A DNA stretch of 64,000 bases from a bacterium 1XD21-70 (GTDB lineage Bacteria > Bacillota > Clostridia > Lachnospirales > Lachnospiraceae). Position 1 is the first letter of the stretch. Each line of letters begins with the position of its first letter. The DNA is taken from positions 1 through 64,000 of the forward strand of contig RAYB01000026.1 in assembly GCA_003669055.1 (NCBI GenBank), given 5' to 3'. Below, one piece after another: positions 1 through 8,042 of the stretch. Under the pieces are notes generated by a model that worked only from the letters and a program-made list of their open reading frames with translations, made no database searches and was not told the DNA's origin. The translations under genes were made by a program, and so were the position numbers.

Positions 1-222
1 GCCAAGAAAAACCGAGAATGGAGGCGGGAATATATGACGTTGCTGATGCGTGACCAGGAGAATATTGAGAAGGGAAGAACAGAGGGAATTGAGCAGGGGG
101 AAAACCGATATGCCCTGCTGACCCAGAAGCTGCTGCAGGAGAAACGGTATGATGCCATTGGGCGGATTGGGGTAGATAAGGGATACCGGCAGGAACTGTA
201 CAGGGAGTATCATATTCTGTAA
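1..222 (+). CDS. Rpn-type recombination-promoting nuclease/transposase, C-terminal end (partial)
   Basis: The frame is open from the first base of the window to a TAA at 220-222, giving 73 residues of the end of a larger protein. It contains the sequence NREWRREYMTLLMRDQE followed by a charged stretch rich in Glu, Gly and Lys, which is the usual tail of Rpn/PDDEXK-type putative transposases in Clostridia, where the conserved part ends at this kind of 'REYMTL' segment before a variable charged helix. The nuclease core lies outside the window, so activity cannot be judged. An IS256 element lies 220 bases downstream, so this end of the window is a mobile or degraded neighbourhood. Confidence 0.55.
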   Translation, partial: AKKNREWRREYMTLLMRDQENIEKGRTEGIEQGENRYALLTQKLLQEKRYDAIGRIGVDKGYRQELYREYHIL

Positions 223-433
223 ATGGAGATGGTATTCTCTCACTATCAATACCTAAACGATATACAAAAGGATGGACATATTGCAATTTACTGCGATTCT
301 TACTGCAACTACAAAACGAAGTTTATCCGCAGTTGCGGAGAATAGAAAATCCGTATTGGAGATATGGTAAATGAATGAATATATGAAGTATTTAGCGGAA
401 CTAATTCCCGAAAAGATAGTCTTAAACTTGTAA

Positions 434-441
434 AAAGCGAA
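434..441. repeat. target-site duplication, left copy (aaagcgaa)
   Basis: This 8-bp sequence directly abuts the left inverted repeat of the IS256 element and is repeated exactly at 1930-1937 beyond the right end. IS256-family elements typically duplicate 8 or 9 bp. The next base is G on both sides, so a 9-bp reading is also possible. Confidence 0.8.
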
Positions 442-1929
442 GAGTGTATGAAAGTTTTTCTGTAAATAGCTATTAGTATCAGGTCTTCTATGGTAAAATC
501 TAAACTATAGGAGGCCTGTTATTATGGCAAAAGAAAAGAAACCTGTACACAAAGTAGTCATGACCGATGGCAAGCGCAACATCATCCACCAGCTCCTGCA
601 GGAATACGACATCCAGACAGCAGAGGATATCCAGGATGCACTAAAGGACCTTCTTGGAGGAACCATAAAGGAAATGATGGAGGCTGAGATGGATGAGCAT
701 CTGGGCTATGGCAGGTCAGAACGTTCTGACAGTGAAGATTCCCGCAACGGCTATAAGCGCAAGCGGGTGAACAGCAGCTATGGAAGCATGGAGATTTCGG
801 TTCCCCAGGACCGTAAATCCACTTTTGAGCCGCAGGTGGTGAAGAAACGTCAAAAGGATATCTCTGGCATTGACCAGAAGATCCTTTCGATGTATGCAAA
901 GGGCATGACTACCCGGCAGATATCAGATACTCTTGAGGACATCTATGGATTTGAGGCCTCAGAGGGCTTTATTTCAGATGTTACGGACAAGATCCTGCCC
1001 CAGATCGAGGACTGGCAGAACCGTCCGCTTTCAGAGGTATATCCTGTGCTGTACATCGATGCGATCCACTATTCCGTCAGAGATGAGGGCGTCATACGCA
1101 AGCTTGCGGCTTATGTCATTCTCGGCCTCAATGCTGACGGGCACAAGGAAGTCCTGGCCATAGAAGTGGGTGAGAATGAAAGCTCCAAATACTGGCTCTC
1201 TGTCCTGAACGGCTTAAAAAACCGCGGCGTAAAGGACATCCTAATCCTGTGTGCAGACGGCCTGTCCGGGATGAAGGAGGCCATAGCTGCTGCATTCCCG
1301 AAGGCGGAGTACCAGCGCTGTATCGTCCATCAGGTCAGGAACACCATGAAGTATGTGTCGGACAAGGACCGTAAGCCCTTCTGCGCTGACCTGAAGACGA
1401 TCTATCAGGCGCCAACGGAAGAAAAGGCCCTGGATGCCCTGGAACGTGTGACAGAGAAATGGGGCGGGAAGTATCCGAACTCCATGAGGAGCTGGAAACA
1501 GAACTGGGATGCTATCTCCCCGATCTTCAAGTTCTCTGCAGCTGTGAGGAAGGTTCTATATACCACGAACGCGATAGAGAGCCTAAATGCCACATACCGG
1601 AAACTGAACCGTCAGCGAAGCGTCTTCCCCAGCGATAAGGCATTGCTCAAGGCCCTCTACCTGTCGACCTTTGAAGCAACAAAGAAATGGACCGTGCCAA
1701 TCCGCAACTGGGGGCAGGTCTATGGGGAACTGAGCATCATGTATGAAGGACGCCTGCCGGAATGAGTCCCATCTAAGAGCGTTATCTGACAGGCGATTTC
1801 CCCGCCTGCTATTGACATACGCATTATTTGCTGTTATATATAATTCATGGGCTGGAGCTCTGGTAGAGAGCCATCAGCCCGATTATTATCATAGAAGATC
1901 TGTATTTACAGACTTTTGTTCACACCCCC
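442..1929 (+). mobile_element. IS256-family insertion sequence, complete
   Basis: The 1488-bp element contains one transposase gene. Its ends are imperfect inverted repeats of 27 bp (442-468 and 1903-1929, 18 of 27 positions matching, the inner ten bases identical: tctgtaaata). It is flanked by the 8-bp direct repeat aaagcgaa. Intact ends, an intact gene and an undamaged duplication suggest a fairly recent insertion that may still be mobile. The right-hand 137 bp between the transposase stop and the right repeat carries no gene that I can support. Confidence 0.88.
524..1765 (+). CDS. IS256-family transposase
   Basis: This 413-residue DDE transposase cuts and joins the ends of the surrounding element. 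The expected mutator-type catalytic residues are visible: D179 in YIDAIHYS, D245 in ILCADGLSG and E352 in NAIESLNATYR. The N-terminal half has the family's DNA-binding region (EMMEAEMDEHLGY, then RNGYKRKRV). Length matches intact relatives of about 390-415 residues. The start is set by the ribosome binding site taggaggcctg a few bases before the ATG. No frameshift or internal stop is present, so it should be functional. Confidence 0.95.
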   Translation: MAKEKKPVHKVVMTDGKRNIIHQLLQEYDIQTAEDIQDALKDLLGGTIKEMMEAEMDEHLGYGRSERSDSEDSRNGYKRKRVNSSYGSMEISVPQDRKSTFEPQVVKKRQKDISGIDQKILSMYAKGMTTRQISDTLEDIYGFEASEGFISDVTDKILPQIEDWQNRPLSEVYPVLYIDAIHYSVRDEGVIRKLAAYVILGLNADGHKEVLAIEVGENESSKYWLSVLNGLKNRGVKDILILCADGLSGMKEAIAAAFPKAEYQRCIVHQVRNTMKYVSDKDRKPFCADLKTIYQAPTEEKALDALERVTEKWGGKYPNSMRSWKQNWDAISPIFKFSAAVRKVLYTTNAIESLNATYRKLNRQRSVFPSDKALLKALYLSTFEATKKWTVPIRNWGQVYGELSIMYEGRLPE

Positions 1930-1937
1930 AAAGCGAA
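1930..1937. repeat. target-site duplication, right copy (aaagcgaa)
   Basis: This is an exact copy of 434-441, placed directly after the right inverted repeat of the IS256 element. The 141 bp that follow up to 2078 hold no gene apart from the end of the split frame; a short hairpin (agaggctg...cagcctct, 2024-2043) lies near the middle. Confidence 0.8.
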
Positions 1938-2078
1938 GCAGAGAAATATTATAATCGCATTCCCTTGATCATTGTTTCAACATGGGGATTGAACCCCAGT
2001 TTGTAGAATACAACATAAACTAGAGGCTGTCTAACAGCCTCTATCATAATTATCTGTTTTGAGAACTTGTAAACTGCT

Positions 2079-2573
2079 TCATACAACCACAGATACCTGT
2101 GCCGGTGCTTCCTGTGGGCTCAGTTCTCCTGCGCTGTTATAGACAACAGGCGGCATTTCAGAGGTGCCGGAATTGGAAGGAGCATCGGCAGAACCCGCAG
2201 TTTCTGTCCCTGAATCCTCTGCCAAAGCTGCTATTCCCTCTTTGCTGATCTCCACGGTATCCCCATCCGGTTTTCTGCCCTGTTCGATCCGGGCTTCCAG
2301 TTCCCTCTGATCTTCCTTGCGCTTTTCGGCGACCTTTTCCTGATCCGCTTTTGCCTTTTCCCTCAGTTCTTTGGCATCGGCTTTCATCCCTTCCTCGGCT
2401 TTGGTTTCATATGATTCCGCCTGATCCACCATGTCGCCGGCATAGCCCAGCGCCCGCTCTGCAGTGGCAGTATCCCCCTTCTGGGCGGCCTGCCGATAAA
2501 CACCCATGGCGGTATCGGACAGGTTGATATTGGATCTGGCTCCGATTAGGCCTTCTACTGTTTTCATATTCAT
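2079..2573 (-). CDS. charged, helix-rich hypothetical protein
   Basis: I do not recognise a named family. From the ATG at 2573 the product has 164 residues; AGGAGGA lies eight bases before it, while two further ATGs upstream sit too close to or before that site. The middle (about residues 50-105) is almost entirely Glu, Lys, Ala, Arg and Gln in heptad-like order and should be a long alpha-helix or coiled coil; the C-terminal third is Ser/Pro/Gly-rich and probably disordered. There is no signal peptide or membrane segment. It lies 100 bases downstream of the sensor kinase gene and may be read from the same transcript. Similar helical proteins occur in Lachnospiraceae, but I know of no function. 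Confidence 0.65.
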   Translation of the reverse strand: MNMKTVEGLIGARSNINLSDTAMGVYRQAAQKGDTATAERALGYAGDMVDQAESYETKAEEGMKADAKELREKAKADQEKVAEKRKEDQRELEARIEQGRKPDGDTVEISKEGIAALAEDSGTETAGSADAPSNSGTSEMPPVVYNSAGELSPQEAPAQVSVVV

Positions 2574-2682
2574 AGACATATCCTCCTGGCTCTGTATACA
2601 GACATTTTTATCAGTTCCTGCCTTCTTCTTCGGCAGTAATACCAGCGATATCATCGTTCTGTTTTAAAAAACCGTTTTTCTG

Positions 2683-4062
2683 TCATAAGCGGACAGGAAG
2701 TTCCATCGGAACCAGCAAAGAAGCAACAAAGAAATCATCCTGCAGATCCATATGCAGGGCGCCGCCATATTTTTGGAGCACATCCTGAACGTTCAAAAGG
2801 CCGATGCCATGTCCGCCAAAAAACTGTCTGCTGCCGGATCGGATCTCATCCATATCTCTCGGGCCTGTGCTGTTTTTTATTTCCAAAAGGAAACATTTTT
2901 TTACCTGACCTGCCTGGATGTGGATCAGGCGGTCTCTCTCTGAAGGAAGTTTCCGGCAGGCATCCAGTGCATTGTCCAGCAGATTGCCAAAGAGCACACA
3001 CAAGTCAAATTCGTGGATGCTGCATGCAGGAGGGATCTGTACGTCACATTCCCATCGGATGTGATGTTCTTCTGCCAGCTTTCGTTTCTGATACAGAAGT
3101 GCATCTACGGCAATGTTCCCGGTAGCTTCCTCTCCGGCTCCCAGGTCGGCACACTGTTTTATCCGTTCCAGATAGTCTCCGATTTTTACCCACTCGCGGC
3201 GTTTCCAAAGACCGGACAGGGCGATAATATGATTTTTCATGTCATGGCGCAGACGTTCCGACTGGCGATACTGCTGCTCCATAACCCGGAAGGCATCGAT
3301 CTGCGCATGATACCGGCTGCTTTTGTGCTGTTCCGTGCAGATCGTTGCCATCCCGAAAAGATAACAGCCCGCAGCGAACATGGACAGGCCGGTCAGGACA
3401 CATAATTCACCGTGGCTCAAAAGCTGGTCATAATAGATGCCCAGATTGCGGCTCTGAAGCAGGATGCCGTTGGAGGCGCTCCAGTTGGCGATATCAGTCA
3501 CTGCCGTGATCCCGAGAAACGGGACTGACAGGATTTTGTGCCATTCTCTGCTTTTGCCAAAAAACAGGACATCAAGATCCAGACGGATCCGGATCCGCCA
3601 AAGGACAAGGAGGGTCACGGCGGTACAGATGCAGCCAATCAGGATAGCTTCTGTCTGCCCCAAAAAGGGGGTTTGGACATGCCCGAAGGTATGCAGGGCA
3701 AAAAGAACAAGACAGGACAGAAAAGATTCGCAGAAATTTGCAGTCAGTGTAACGGCGGCGATCAGCACAGAAGCAACCAGAAATTTTTTTGCAGCATGTG
3801 ACCGGAAAAACAGGAAAACTGCCCCAAGAAAGAGAAGATGTTTCAGCAGGACAGGAAGAATATAGGGGATCTGAGCAGTTTTGCAGGTCTCCCACAGCAA
3901 GCCAAGGGCGGCCTGGCCGAAAAAAAGGCAGCACGGGAACACCCATCGGCTGTTTCCGCGGGGCTCCAGATACTTTCTGCAGAATTTGTCCACAGCCCAT
4001 ATAGAGACGGCCAGACAGGCCAGCAGGAAAAAAAGTTCATTTTGAATGAAAAGCTGTCTCAC
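2683..4062 (-). CDS. AgrC-like sensor histidine kinase (GHKL family)
   Basis: This membrane histidine kinase of 459 residues has six or so hydrophobic segments in its first 210 residues, then a dimerisation helix with the phospho-acceptor histidine in RLRHDMKNHIIALSG, and a GHKL ATPase domain (N box LFGNLLDNALDAC, G box GGHGIGLLNV). This arrangement is that of AgrC/peptide-pheromone receptors. The start is a GTG overlapping the stop of the response-regulator gene (GTGA), with ggaggg upstream, so the two proteins are translationally coupled. No agrB or agrD gene lies in the window, so its signal is unknown. Confidence 0.85.
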   Translation of the reverse strand: MRQLFIQNELFFLLACLAVSIWAVDKFCRKYLEPRGNSRWVFPCCLFFGQAALGLLWETCKTAQIPYILPVLLKHLLFLGAVFLFFRSHAAKKFLVASVLIAAVTLTANFCESFLSCLVLFALHTFGHVQTPFLGQTEAILIGCICTAVTLLVLWRIRIRLDLDVLFFGKSREWHKILSVPFLGITAVTDIANWSASNGILLQSRNLGIYYDQLLSHGELCVLTGLSMFAAGCYLFGMATICTEQHKSSRYHAQIDAFRVMEQQYRQSERLRHDMKNHIIALSGLWKRREWVKIGDYLERIKQCADLGAGEEATGNIAVDALLYQKRKLAEEHHIRWECDVQIPPACSIHEFDLCVLFGNLLDNALDACRKLPSERDRLIHIQAGQVKKCFLLEIKNSTGPRDMDEIRSGSRQFFGGHGIGLLNVQDVLQKYGGALHMDLQDDFFVASLLVPMELPVRL

Positions 4063-4775
4063 AGCATCCCTCCGTTAGTTCGCATGCAGGCAAGCAGCTC
4101 TTTGCAGAAATCATCATATCTTCTTTTGGCGATGGGGATCCGTTCCCCGCTGCCAAGAAGAAGTTCCTGCCTGTTATAGGAATCGACGTGGTTTAAATTG
4201 ACAAGAAAGCTTTTGTGGCAGCGGAAAAAACCTTTGTCCTGCAGCCGGTTTTCCAGGACACGGATCTGTTCATAGTAGGTAAGGACGCCCTCCGTCTCAT
4301 GCACATCGACCATGCGGCCCCGGATCTCAAAATATCGGATGTTGTCCAAAAAAATTTTCTGCCACTGGCGTTCCCGCCGGATCAGCAGATACTCCCGGGG
4401 ATGCCTCCGGATCTTTTTGACCGCCCGCTGCAAGACTGCCTTCAGCTTCCGGTCGTCCACCGGCTTGAGAAGGTAATGGAAAGCTTCCACATCATAAGCA
4501 TTCCATACGTATTCCCTGCTGGATGAGACGAAGACCAGAATCTGGTCAAAGGATTTCTGCCGGAAAATCCGGGCGGTCTTCAATCCGTCAAGCCCCTGCA
4601 TCAAAATATCCAGAAACAGAATATCAAAATGCTCTGCTTCCATAAGCAGCGTGCTTCCGCTGTAAAACTGACAGACGGTACAAGGTATGCCCATTTCATT
4701 TAATATTTCCTGGATTCTATTTGAAAGAACACAGCACCAGAGCACTTCATCGTCGCATACGGCAACGGACAGCAT
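4059..4775 (-). CDS. LytTR-family response regulator (AgrA-like)
   Basis: The N-terminal receiver domain has the acidic pair in VAVCDDEV, the phospho-acceptor Asp in DILFLDIL and the conserved Lys in LLKPVD; the C-terminal LytTR domain begins near residue 130 (IRYFEIRGRMVDVHE...FFRCHKSFLVNLNHV). It should bind DNA as a dimer after phosphorylation by the kinase encoded directly downstream. I chose the ATG at 4775, preceded by gcaggtga, over an upstream GTG at 4784 that lies inside this ribosome binding site. Its target genes cannot be inferred. Confidence 0.88.
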   Translation of the reverse strand: MLSVAVCDDEVLWCCVLSNRIQEILNEMGIPCTVCQFYSGSTLLMEAEHFDILFLDILMQGLDGLKTARIFRQKSFDQILVFVSSSREYVWNAYDVEAFHYLLKPVDDRKLKAVLQRAVKKIRRHPREYLLIRRERQWQKIFLDNIRYFEIRGRMVDVHETEGVLTYYEQIRVLENRLQDKGFFRCHKSFLVNLNHVDSYNRQELLLGSGERIPIAKRRYDDFCKELLACMRTNGGML

Positions 4776-4859
4776 AAGGGTCACCTGCTTTTCTGAAAAT
4801 AGTTGGATCTATATTTATATCGGCAAAAAATTGCGTATCCCATCATTTTTGATGTGAAC

Positions 4860-4907
4860 GGGCAGATTTTTGCAGGGAACGGATCCGCAGAACCCCTGAA
4901 TCTGCCC
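4860..4907 (-). other. nested inverted repeat between response regulator and MBOAT genes
   Basis: Arms gggcagatt and aatctgccc (9 bp, perfect) enclose a second pair (caggg/ccctg). It lies 13 bases past the MBOAT stop and 85 bases before the regulator start. Read on the minus strand it could end the MBOAT transcript or fold in the regulator's leader; there is no T-run, so it is not a standard terminator. Confidence 0.4.
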
Positions 4908-4919
4908 CGCCGTGCACAA

Positions 4920-6428
4920 TCAGAATTGCGAATAGATAAATGCTGCCGTATCATATCCCTTCCCATAAAACCCGAACAGCAAGATAGCGAACAAGGAGGC
5001 AAAGCACAATGCCGTCCGCCTGCCCTCTCCCACAACCACCGCTTTTTCACCATGTCTCTCCCGCCATGCAGACATGAAAAACAGGATGGCCAAGGAAACC
5101 AGGAGCACGGCAAAATCTGCCCTCCCTAAACCGCAGTAAAACACCCCTTCCCCATATTCCGGATAGCAGCCTGCCCGGAACATCCCTGTAAAGATCTCCC
5201 CGGCCATTGACAGAGAATCAGCCCTAAACAGCACAAATCCCACCGTCACCAGCAAAAATGTACGTACTCTGCGGACATTTTTCATCACTGCTGAATCCAC
5301 ACGGATCCGGGTAAAACGGTAAAACCAGGAAAAAAGAGGCTCTAAGAGTTCTCCTGCAATCATATAGGCACACTGCAAAAGCCCGGTTCCGATGATAAAC
5401 GTCCACTGCCCGCCGTGCCACAGGCCGCTGAGGAAAAAAACTGCCACAATATTTAAGTATTTCCGGATCCTTCCCTTCCGGTTGCCTCCCAAAGGTATGT
5501 AGACATACTTCCTCAGAAACGCCCCCAGGGTTATGTGCCATCTCCTCCAGAATTCCGAGATCGACTCCGAGAAAAAAGGCTGCCGGAAATTCTTTGCCAC
5601 ACGGACTCCAAAAAGCTTAGACACCCCTGCCACCACATCCATGCAGCCGGAAAAGTCCGTATAAAGCTGTAGGGAAAACGCCACGGCCGCCAAAGACAGA
5701 TACCATCCCCCATAGGACGCATAATCCCCATAAACCGTATCCACGACAACAGCCAGCCTCTCTGAAATCACCAGCTTCTTAAACAGCCCTGCCAGTATTT
5801 CCAGGCTCCCGGCCTGCAGATCCCCAAAAGAAGCTTTCCCCGGGCTGGCAAGGCTTTTGCCCGTCTCCTGGTAAGTGTCGATCGGCCCCTGCACAAAATG
5901 GCCGAAATAACCCGTAAACAAAGAAAATGCCGGCAATGACCGAACCGCGCCTGTCTCTCCCCGGTATACATCGATATCATAGCCGATGACCATCAGTGTA
6001 TAAAAAGAAATCCCCATCAGGGATATCCTCTCCACCTCTTCAAATTCATATGCTTTCCCTGTAAGTTCCCCCCATGCCTCTAAGGTGTAAAACGGCAGAT
6101 TGGCATATTTAAAATACGCCAAAAGCCCCAGCTGGAATGCCACTGCGGCAATTAGCAGCCGCCGTCTCCCCAAACGCTGCCCCACACCCGAAAAAGCACT
6201 TATGCCATGCCCGCCGGATGCCGGGCACGGCATAAGCAAATGTGCAGCCAAAAAACCCGCCGCCGTGCTGATAAACCAGAACAGGACTGTCCACTGTCCG
6301 CCTGCCATAGACATAAATGCCAAACTCACTGCCAGCAGCACCCACTGCCGCCCCCGCTGCCCGAAAATCCTGCCAGCCAACAGCCCAGCCAGCACCAGGA
6401 CGGCAAACCCAAGAGATATGTAACCCAT
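4920..6428 (-). CDS. MBOAT-family membrane O-acyltransferase
   Basis: This is a polytopic membrane protein of 502 residues in the AlgI/DltB group, which moves acyl groups (usually acetyl) across the membrane onto extracellular polymers. The conserved region FWRRWHITLGAFLRKYVYIPLGGN and the catalytic-type His in FLSGLWHGGQWTFI are present, and the overall length is typical. The ATG at 6428 overlaps the stop of the small secreted protein gene (TGATG), so translation is coupled; a GTG just before it is a less likely start. It is the last gene of a four-gene operon encoding surface proteins, including an SGNH-like partner as in DltB/DltD and AlgI/AlgX pairs. The acceptor polymer is unknown. Confidence 0.9.
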   Translation of the reverse strand: MGYISLGFAVLVLAGLLAGRIFGQRGRQWVLLAVSLAFMSMAGGQWTVLFWFISTAAGFLAAHLLMPCPASGGHGISAFSGVGQRLGRRRLLIAAVAFQLGLLAYFKYANLPFYTLEAWGELTGKAYEFEEVERISLMGISFYTLMVIGYDIDVYRGETGAVRSLPAFSLFTGYFGHFVQGPIDTYQETGKSLASPGKASFGDLQAGSLEILAGLFKKLVISERLAVVVDTVYGDYASYGGWYLSLAAVAFSLQLYTDFSGCMDVVAGVSKLFGVRVAKNFRQPFFSESISEFWRRWHITLGAFLRKYVYIPLGGNRKGRIRKYLNIVAVFFLSGLWHGGQWTFIIGTGLLQCAYMIAGELLEPLFSWFYRFTRIRVDSAVMKNVRRVRTFLLVTVGFVLFRADSLSMAGEIFTGMFRAGCYPEYGEGVFYCGLGRADFAVLLVSLAILFFMSAWRERHGEKAVVVGEGRRTALCFASLFAILLFGFYGKGYDTAAFIYSQF

Positions 6429-6934
6429 CACTTCTTCCCGGCCGCCTCATAGCAGATCTCGGTTACCTTGTCATTCTTAAACCCACAGTCAATCACCAGC
6501 TGGCTTTCCCCTAAGACAACGGTATAAAGCCCTGCCTCCTCCTTGGCATCCGGATAAGCCTTCTTCACGGCTGCCGGCAAATCTCCGACTTTAATGCCCT
6601 CCTCGGTGCCCACATTGCCGCTGGTCAGCTTGATCGACTGAACCACCTCTTTCTTGCCGTCCTTAGTGATGACAACCTCAAAATCATCATAGATATAAGC
6701 CTTGTCTTTCCCATTGTCATCAGCACAGTTTGCCAGCGTCTTTACCTTGTTTTCTTTCCCCAGAGCCTTAAGGGCTGTATCTGCCGCCATCCCCACGCTT
6801 ACCTGCTGCTCCTTGTAGGTAAAGGCATACTGCTCCTTCTTTTCCGCTGCCATGGCTACGGACACCGACGCCATGGCCATCAGCGCTGCCAGTGCCGCTG
6901 CTGCTGTCCTTCTGATCCCTCTTCCTGCCTTCAT
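6428..6934 (-). CDS. small secreted protein of the O-acylation operon
   Basis: The 168-residue product starts MKAGRGIRRTAAAALAAL and has a clear signal peptide cleaved near AMAAEKKE, leaving about 140 soluble residues. Two similar helix-turn elements (VGMAADTALKALG and VGDLPAAVKKAYPDA) precede beta-rich stretches, which resembles the tandem BLIP/SmpA-like fold, although I see no decisive motif. Two cysteines (ANCADD and IDCGF) could form a disulphide outside the cell. The gene lies 4 bases after the SGNH-like gene and its stop overlaps the MBOAT start, so it belongs to the same machinery. It could be a chaperone, an acyl relay or an acceptor protein; function is not known. Confidence 0.75.
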   Translation of the reverse strand: MKAGRGIRRTAAAALAALMAMASVSVAMAAEKKEQYAFTYKEQQVSVGMAADTALKALGKENKVKTLANCADDNGKDKAYIYDDFEVVITKDGKKEVVQSIKLTSGNVGTEEGIKVGDLPAAVKKAYPDAKEEAGLYTVVLGESQLVIDCGFKNDKVTEICYEAAGKK

Positions 6935-6938
6935 GCCG

Positions 6939-8042
6939 TTATTCCTCCTGCCTTTTGTATTTACTGATATATCCCAGTTTTTCAAATTCGTCCTTCTGCT
7001 CTTCTTTTTCCTTCCGGTATTCTTCCAAGCGCTGGTTGTAAAAAGCGGCAACCTCTTCCTTATCCCTGAAATCTGCCAAGCCGTATCTTCCCTTCAAATC
7101 GCGCCCCAGCCAGGCAGAAAGCTTTTCTGCCCCGTAAACATTCAAATGAAGCCCCTCATCGTAAGTATCGACAGACATGTCCAGGCCGATCTCGTCCATA
7201 TGCTCCAGGGTATTGATATAATAGATCCCCTCCCTGCCCGCAAATTCCGTGATCTGCTCCTCATACGGCTCTACCCATACCGGATACATGCTCGGTGCCT
7301 TCATAAACACCAGTTCTATGCCGTTCTCCCTGCACAGCCGGACAATCCTCTCCAGATATTCCATGTTTTTTTCCGGAAAAGCATAATCGCTCCGCCTTCT
7401 CTCTGCCGGAAATTCCGTATATGGGCGGATATCTGCCCTTAAGTAGTAGCCATTATAGCTTTTTTGCGGTTTTTGACGGAACGCATACCGGAAATCATCC
7501 TTTGAAAGTTCGCTCCACCGGCTATGGTAGCGCAGGAGCGGGAACAAATAATCTGCCAGTTTTTCTTCCTCCATCCGGCTGGCCATTATCCCCTGCCACT
7601 TGTCCTTTGACCAGCGCATCCCGTCAAAAACCATCCGGTTATATTCCTCCGAATCCTGCCCCTCTACGGCCATCGCCTGGATATTCAAAAGCACTACCTT
7701 CGGCTTTTCATACCTCAACGCTTCCCTCAACAGATAGTAAGACTGCGGGATCAGCTGGTTTGAATTCCCCCTGATATAGCTGGTGATGCCATAATCCTCC
7801 CACAGCTTCATAGGGGAAATATTTTCGTAGGCCTCACAGTTCCCGACCATCAGCAATTCATGCCCCAAAGGGCTGCGGTAATATTCTTCCGTGAAATTGC
7901 CTTCTATCACATGATCCATATATTTGGGAACCAAAAGAGACTGCGCCAGCCATGCTGCCCCTAAAAAAACTGCCAGCGCCGCCCCAAGTACCCCATACCT
8001 GTGCCTGAGTTTTCTGTCTGACAGCCATGATAAGCGCCTCAT
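6939..8042 (-). CDS. membrane-anchored SGNH/GDSL-like acyltransferase-type protein
   Basis: The 367-residue product has one N-terminal membrane anchor (about residues 18-38) and an extracellular domain of the SGNH type. The usual nucleophile block GDS is replaced by G67-N68-C69-E70, while an Asp-X3-His pair is kept (D295 and H299 in YDEGLHLN). It resembles DltD and AlgJ/AlgX in architecture and place next to an MBOAT gene, so it probably takes an acyl group from the MBOAT partner and passes it to a surface polymer. A charged helix (about 320-355) ends the protein. The start overlaps the stop of the gene upstream by 4 bases. Confidence 0.75.
   Translation of the reverse strand: MRRLSWLSDRKLRHRYGVLGAALAVFLGAAWLAQSLLVPKYMDHVIEGNFTEEYYRSPLGHELLMVGNCEAYENISPMKLWEDYGITSYIRGNSNQLIPQSYYLLREALRYEKPKVVLLNIQAMAVEGQDSEEYNRMVFDGMRWSKDKWQGIMASRMEEEKLADYLFPLLRYHSRWSELSKDDFRYAFRQKPQKSYNGYYLRADIRPYTEFPAERRRSDYAFPEKNMEYLERIVRLCRENGIELVFMKAPSMYPVWVEPYEEQITEFAGREGIYYINTLEHMDEIGLDMSVDTYDEGLHLNVYGAEKLSAWLGRDLKGRYGLADFRDKEEVAAFYNQRLEEYRKEKEEQKDEFEKLGYISKYKRQEE

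Larger units (their letters stand above)
379..2006 (+). pseudogene. small reading frame split by the IS256 insertion
   Basis: Removing the element 442-1929 and one copy of the 8-bp duplication joins two open segments in one frame: IYEVFSGTNSRKDSLKLVKS before the element and EAEKYYNRIPLIIVSTWGL after it, ending in TAG at 2004-2006. The frame has in-frame stops at 376-378 and 343-345 upstream, so the host gene was either very short or already decayed before the insertion. I do not recognise the protein. The rest of 223-433 shows only a short open frame from the ATG at 223 that ends at the first of these stops. Confidence 0.4.

Noticed and set aside
2024-2043. Short hairpin agaggctg...cagcctct as a terminator
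   Set aside because: No T-run on either side and only 8 pairs; kept as a note, not a call.
4059-4784. GTG at 4784 as start of the response regulator
   Set aside because: It overlaps the gcaggtg ribosome site of the better ATG at 4775.
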